Of a stretch of DNA of 64,000 bases, positions 60,651 to 64,000 are shown one piece after another (positions within the stretch are counted from its first letter, which is position 1; every line of letters begins with the position of its first letter). Both the position numbers and the translations under genes were made by a program. Where the stretch lies: NCBI RefSeq assembly GCF_039542905.1, contig NZ_BAABIS010000001.1:3162001-3226000 (forward strand), written 5' to 3'. The notes under the pieces are model-generated. The model was not told the origin of the DNA and did no database searches. It saw only the letters and a list, made by a program, of their open reading frames with translations. This DNA comes from Kitasatospora terrestris (GTDB lineage: Bacteria > Actinomycetota > Actinomycetes > Streptomycetales > Streptomycetaceae).

Positions 60651-62078
60651 TCAATTCCTCCGCGTCAGCCGACGCCGGCTCTGCCGCGGCAGCGGTGCGG
60701 CCTCGCTCCGGGTCTGCAGGCGCAGCCGGATCTCCGCCCCGCCGAGCACCGCCGAGCGGCCGAGCGCGACGTCCCCGCCGGTGGCCTCGGCGAGCTTGCG
60801 GACGATGTCGAGGCCGAGCCCGGTGGACCCCTCCCCGCCGTGGCCCGCGCCGCGCTCGATCGCGGTCGCCGGGTCGGTGAAGCCCGGGCCCGCGTCGCCG
60901 ACCAGGACGATCACCGAGCTCTCGGTGACCAGCAGGTCCACCGAGAAGGCCGTGCCGATCGCGGTGTGCCGGAAGACGTTGCCGAGCAGCGCGTCCACCG
61001 CCGCGGCCAGGTCGCCGCGCTGGACGGGCACCGGCGCGGGCCGCTCGGCGCCGGCCAGCTGCCAGGCCCGGCCCTCGTCCTCGGCGAGCGCGGACCAGAA
61101 GCCGACCCGCTCCCGGATTACGTCGACGGCGTCGCAGCCGAGCACCACCGGCGGCGCGTCCTCGGGGTCGCGGCGCGCGGTGCGGATGATCTGGTCGACC
61201 TCGCGCTCCAGCTGCTCGACCGCGTGCCGGGTGGCGTCGGCGGCGTCGCCGTCGCCGAGCGAGGCGGCGTTCAGCCGGAGCACCGTCAGCGGCGTCCGCA
61301 GCCGGTGCGAGAGGTCGGCCGCCAGCTCGCGCTCCGCGGCCAGCAGGCGCACCACCCGGTCGGCCATCGCGTTGAACGCGTGCCCGGCCTCGATCAGCTC
61401 CTCGGGCGCGCCGGTGGCCGCCTTGCCGGTGACCGGCACCCGGACCGTCAGGTTGCCGGAGCCGAGCGAGCGCGCCGCTCCGGCCAGTCGCCGGGCGGAC
61501 ATGACGATCCGTCCGCCCATCCGGTCGGCGACCACGACCGACAGCGCGACCAGGGCGAGCGCGACGCCGGAGAGCACCAGCCAGGCCGTGCCCACGCCCC
61601 GGGTGAGGTCCCCGTCGGCGACGTACACCTCGACCACGGCGACCTGGCCGTTGTCGACGGCGAACGGCTGGAGCAGCGCGAAGCCGCCGGGGGCGCGGAC
61701 GGTGCCGGCCCGGCCGTGCTCGACCGCGGCGGACAGGTCGACGGCGGCGACCCGGCCCTCGCCGACCACCGCGCCGGCCGGCAGGTGGACGGCGATCCGG
61801 TCCTGCGCGCCCGCGTCGGTGGAGGCCAGCGCCCGGGCGACGGCGTCCTGGTCGGTGGTGATCGCGAGGGCCGGACCGATCGCGGCGGCCTGCCGCTCGG
61901 CGGCGGTGAACGCCCGGTCGCGGGCGGTCTGCTGGACCATCAGCCCGAGCGGGATCAGGAAGGCGAGCGCGACCATCACGGTGCCGGCCACCGCGGCCTT
62001 CACCATCGCCCACCGCAGCGACCTGCGCAGCGCTATCGGCCGGCCCCCGGCCGGCCCGTCCCCCGTGAAACGGCTCAT
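60651..62078 (-). CDS. Sensor histidine kinase
   Basis: 475 residues from the ATG at 62078, which overlaps the regulator's stop as ATGA. Two membrane helices (about 25-47 and 165-188) frame a small extracytoplasmic sensor domain. A HAMP-like segment, H258 in ADLSHRLRTPLTVLRL and the ATPase with GNVFRHTAIGTAFSV, DAGPGFTD and GEGSTGLGLDIVRKL follow. An OmpR/PhoB-class pair with the adjacent regulator. The sensor domain has no recognised ligand. The gene ends in a basic tail. Confidence 0.92.
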   Translation of the reverse strand: MSRFTGDGPAGGRPIALRRSLRWAMVKAAVAGTVMVALAFLIPLGLMVQQTARDRAFTAAERQAAAIGPALAITTDQDAVARALASTDAGAQDRIAVHLPAGAVVGEGRVAAVDLSAAVEHGRAGTVRAPGGFALLQPFAVDNGQVAVVEVYVADGDLTRGVGTAWLVLSGVALALVALSVVVADRMGGRIVMSARRLAGAARSLGSGNLTVRVPVTGKAATGAPEELIEAGHAFNAMADRVVRLLAAERELAADLSHRLRTPLTVLRLNAASLGDGDAADATRHAVEQLEREVDQIIRTARRDPEDAPPVVLGCDAVDVIRERVGFWSALAEDEGRAWQLAGAERPAPVPVQRGDLAAAVDALLGNVFRHTAIGTAFSVDLLVTESSVIVLVGDAGPGFTDPATAIERGAGHGGEGSTGLGLDIVRKLAEATGGDVALGRSAVLGGAEIRLRLQTRSEAAPLPRQSRRRLTRRN

Positions 62079-62779
62079 GTCGTGCACCCCACCGGCCCGC
62101 CCGGGGCTTCCAGCCGGACGCCGACGCCCCGCACGGTGTGCAGGTAGCGCGGCCTGGAGGCGGTCTCGCCGAGTTTGCGGCGCAGCCAGGACAGGTGGAC
62201 GTCGATGGTCTGGTCGCCGCCGTAGGTCTGCCGCCAGACCTCGGCGAGGATCTCCCGGCGCGGCACGACCACCCCGGGCCGGGCGGCGAGGAAGGCCAGC
62301 AGGTCGAACTCCCGGCGGGTCAGGTCGAGCGGCCTGCCGTCGAGTACGGCCTCGCGCCGTTGCGGGTCGATGGCCAGGCCGCCGACCCGCAGGACCGGCG
62401 GCGCGGTGACGGCGCCGCCGCCGAGCCGGCGCAGCACGGCCGTCATCCGGGCCGTCAGGTGTTCGGGGGAGAACGGCTTCACCAGGTAGTCGTCGGCGCC
62501 GTCGTTCAGCAGCCGGATGATCTCGGCCTCGTCGTCCCGGGCGGTGGAGATGATCACCGGGACGTTGGTCAGGCCACGGATCATCTTGAGCGCCTCGCTG
62601 CCGTCCAGGTCGGGCAGTCCGAGGTCGAGGATGACCAGGTCGCACCCGACTTGGGCGACCTCGCGCAGCGCCTCCAGGGCCGTCCCGACGCTGCGCACCG
62701 CATGGCCGGTCTCGGACAGGTGGCGGATGAGGGCGGAGCGGACGAACGGGTCGTCCTCGACCACGAGCACTGTTGCCAT
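62075..62779 (-). CDS. OmpR/PhoB-family response regulator
   Basis: 234 residues from the ATG at 62779. Receiver: D9-D10 acidic pocket, phosphoacceptor D52 in LVILDLGLPD, T79-A and K101 in YLVKPFSPEHL. The winged-helix output domain is REFDLLAFLAARPGVVVPRREILAEVW ... VDVHLSWLRRKLG and YLHTVRGVGVRLE. The kinase gene overlaps its stop codon, so the two are made together. Divergent from a secreted protein gene, with a DasR-like half site in between. Confidence 0.94.
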   Translation of the reverse strand: MATVLVVEDDPFVRSALIRHLSETGHAVRSVGTALEALREVAQVGCDLVILDLGLPDLDGSEALKMIRGLTNVPVIISTARDDEAEIIRLLNDGADDYLVKPFSPEHLTARMTAVLRRLGGGAVTAPPVLRVGGLAIDPQRREAVLDGRPLDLTRREFDLLAFLAARPGVVVPRREILAEVWRQTYGGDQTIDVHLSWLRRKLGETASRPRYLHTVRGVGVRLEAPGGPVGCTT

Positions 62780-62809
62780 GGCCCTGCACGGTACGGCATC
62801 GGGTTGGAA

Positions 62810-62821
62810 TGGTCTGTACCT
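62810..62821. promoter_or_regulatory. dre-like half site between the two-component genes and the secreted protein gene
   Basis: TGGTCTGTACCT matches 9 of 12 bases of the DasR core TGGTCTAGACCA and is close to the chitinase promoter repeats (TGGTACAGACCT). It lies in the 154-base divergent gap. Confidence 0.35.
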
Positions 62822-62933
62822 CGGGTACCGGCAGCGTGGTTCACGACGGCTTCTGGACGTTTTCCGCAACGTTTCTTCCGATTGCCAGGGCCGCTGACCT
62901 GCCGGGGACGGGCATGCGGCAGGATGGCCCGCA

Positions 62934-63443
62934 ATGCGAAGCGGACTGGTGCAACTGGGCGCTTGGGCGGCGGCCACCGGGGCGGCGGTGGCGCTGTCCT
63001 GGTTCGGCGTGCACGCGGTGCTGGCCGACACGGTGTTCGAGCAGCCGGTGGCGCTCCCGCTGCCCTCGGCCCACCCGTCGCCGGACAGCGGGTCGCCGAC
63101 CGACCCGCCGACCACCGGCGCCACGGCGACCACCCAGGCGGCCGTTCCGGTCAGCTCCGCTCCCCCGCCGAGCAAGCCCTCGACGCCCGCCACGCCCACC
63201 ACCCGCAGGCCCAGCCCCACCGCCTCGGTGCACAGCTACGCCGTCCCCGGCGGCCGGGTCGCCCTGGACCTGCGCCAGGACCACGCGGACCTGGTCTCGG
63301 CGACGCCGGAGGCCGGCTGGCAGATGCAGATCTGGCACGGCGACCAGTGGATGCGGATCGACTTCTCCAAGGACGGCCGCACCAGTTCGGTCTTCGTCAC
63401 CTGGAACGGCCACCCGCCCGACGTCCAGACCGTCCCCGGCTGA
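62934..63443 (+). CDS. Secreted protein with Pro/Ser/Thr linker, unknown
   Basis: 169 residues, ATG at 62934 behind CAGGATGG. Signal anchor or signal peptide (LGAWAAATGAAVALSWFGVHAVLA), a Pro/Ser/Thr-rich linker to about residue 100, then a compact domain of about 65 residues (YAVPGGRVALDLRQDHADLV, GWQMQIWHGDQWMRIDF, TSSVFVTWNGHPPDVQT) that looks beta-rich, perhaps a small carbohydrate-facing fold. No family recognised. It faces the two-component operon and is a plausible target of it. Confidence 0.7.
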   Translation: MRSGLVQLGAWAAATGAAVALSWFGVHAVLADTVFEQPVALPLPSAHPSPDSGSPTDPPTTGATATTQAAVPVSSAPPPSKPSTPATPTTRRPSPTASVHSYAVPGGRVALDLRQDHADLVSATPEAGWQMQIWHGDQWMRIDFSKDGRTSSVFVTWNGHPPDVQTVPG

Positions 63444-63486
63444 CCGGTCGGCGGCCCGGGCCCCGGGTCGGCCGGCGGCCCGGGCC

Positions 63487-63927
63487 TCAGAGCGCGACGT
63501 ACCCGGGCAGGTAGGGGCCGAGGTAGCGGCCGCGGTCGACCAGGGTGTGGGTGGCCGGGCCGAGGGCGACGGTGGCCAGCACCACCGTGCCCCAGTGGTC
63601 GCCGCTCTCGTACGGCTCGGTGACCGGGACGGCGCCGCGGTCCACGGCGTAGTCGAAGGCGGCGTACGCGTCGTCGACCCGCAGCGCGAGGTCGACCACG
63701 CCGCCGCTGCCGGGCACCAGCAGCTGGCGCAGGCCCGGCCCCTCCATCAGGTAGCTGCCGAGCCCCGGGTGGTGGGCGGTGCAGCGCAGCGCCAGGGCGG
63801 TGCGGTAGAGCTCGGCGCTGCGGCCGGGATCGGGTACGGCGAGGACGACGGCGTCCAGCCCGGCACAGGGCTCGAACGGGTCGTCGTCGAGTGCGAGGTA
63901 CGTCGGCGCGGTGAAGATGTCGGTCAC
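63487..63927 (-). CDS. N-terminal-half 4-hydroxyphenylpyruvate dioxygenase-like (VOC) protein
   Basis: 146 residues from a GTG at 63927 (RBS GGGAGG). DPFEPCAGLDAVVLAVPDPGRSAELYRTALALRC, GVVDLALRVDDAYAAFDYAVDRGAVPVTEP, WGTVVLATVALGPATHTLVDRGRYLGPYLPGYVAL follow the N-terminal vicinal-oxygen-chelate half of HPPD and stop exactly where that half ends. The C-terminal half with the iron ligands is absent, so no HPPD reaction is expected. It may be a decayed copy, a regulatory or immunity-like domain, or part of a split enzyme. Nothing follows in the window. Confidence 0.8.
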   Translation of the reverse strand: MTDIFTAPTYLALDDDPFEPCAGLDAVVLAVPDPGRSAELYRTALALRCTAHHPGLGSYLMEGPGLRQLLVPGSGGVVDLALRVDDAYAAFDYAVDRGAVPVTEPYESGDHWGTVVLATVALGPATHTLVDRGRYLGPYLPGYVAL

Positions 63928-64000
63928 GGCGGTCCCTCCCCAGGGTGTCCCGCGGCCCGGTGTGGGGGCCCGCGCCGCGGGGTGTGGAGGAGCGTGGCGT

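Overview
The window is high-GC actinobacterial DNA (about 72-74% G+C by eye). GTG starts are frequent, and many genes look leaderless (TAnnnT followed seven bases later by the start codon). It encodes an SsgA-like sporulation protein, a mycosin-type protease with WXG-type partners, a DasR-type chitin/N-acetylglucosamine (GlcNAc) regulon and an LAxTG sortase signal. Together these point to Streptomycetaceae (Streptomyces or Kitasatospora). The order PBP, GroES-like, DUF3618, Bcp, rdgB, rph, nagF-nagE1-nagE2, cysM-cysO, JAMM, clpS, pncB, pncA ... ssgG resembles my recollection of the S. coelicolor SCO2897-SCO2924 core region. Species cannot be set from the sequence alone. No rRNA, CRISPR array, transposase, phage module or large biosynthetic cluster was seen.

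Layout. 1-6 kb: partial LtrA, a HAD phosphatase, a cell-wall-anchored AA10 polysaccharide monooxygenase split by a frameshift, a Gfo/Idh oxidoreductase, and a DUF6412-YidC pair. 6-12 kb: racemase, adenosine deaminase, DUF445, and a glycosyltransferase/nucleotide-sugar dehydrogenase pair. 12-17 kb: a three-gene ABC exporter facing a class A penicillin-binding protein. 17-21 kb: GroES-like protein, DUF3618, Bcp peroxidase, and small conserved proteins. 21-30 kb: large GH18 chitinase with its repeat-type promoter, an odd tRNA, rdgB, rph, and the GlcNAc phosphotransferase genes nagF, nagE1, a decayed third nagE, and nagE2. 30-40 kb: LuxR regulator, class IV aminotransferase, MBL hydrolase, the CysM-CysO-JAMM sulfur-carrier cysteine route with a cysteine-containing leader peptide, an amino acid permease, DUF2017-ClpS and PncB-PncA. 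40-47 kb: conserved hypotheticals, DinB, a lytic transglycosylase, HIT and GNAT proteins. 47.7-51.4 kb: a type VII secretion-associated island. 51.6-64 kb: endonuclease V, two RDD proteins around a D-2-hydroxyacid dehydrogenase, SsgG-like protein, GT87, a CBM2-GH18 protein, a two-component system, and a protein matching only the N-terminal half of 4-hydroxyphenylpyruvate dioxygenase.

How the parts fit. Secreted LPMO and chitinases would cut chitin, and NagF/NagE would import GlcNAc. The promoters of the large chitinase, nagE1 and nagE2 carry visible DasR-like (dre) operators, so this stretch reads as a chitin-to-GlcNAc regulon. CysO, CysM and the JAMM protease form a second coherent unit, and the WXG/mycosin genes a third. 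Two genes are broken at the only C7/G7 homopolymers I noticed, which suggests homopolymer indels or slippage. Several short tandem duplications sit on stop codons.
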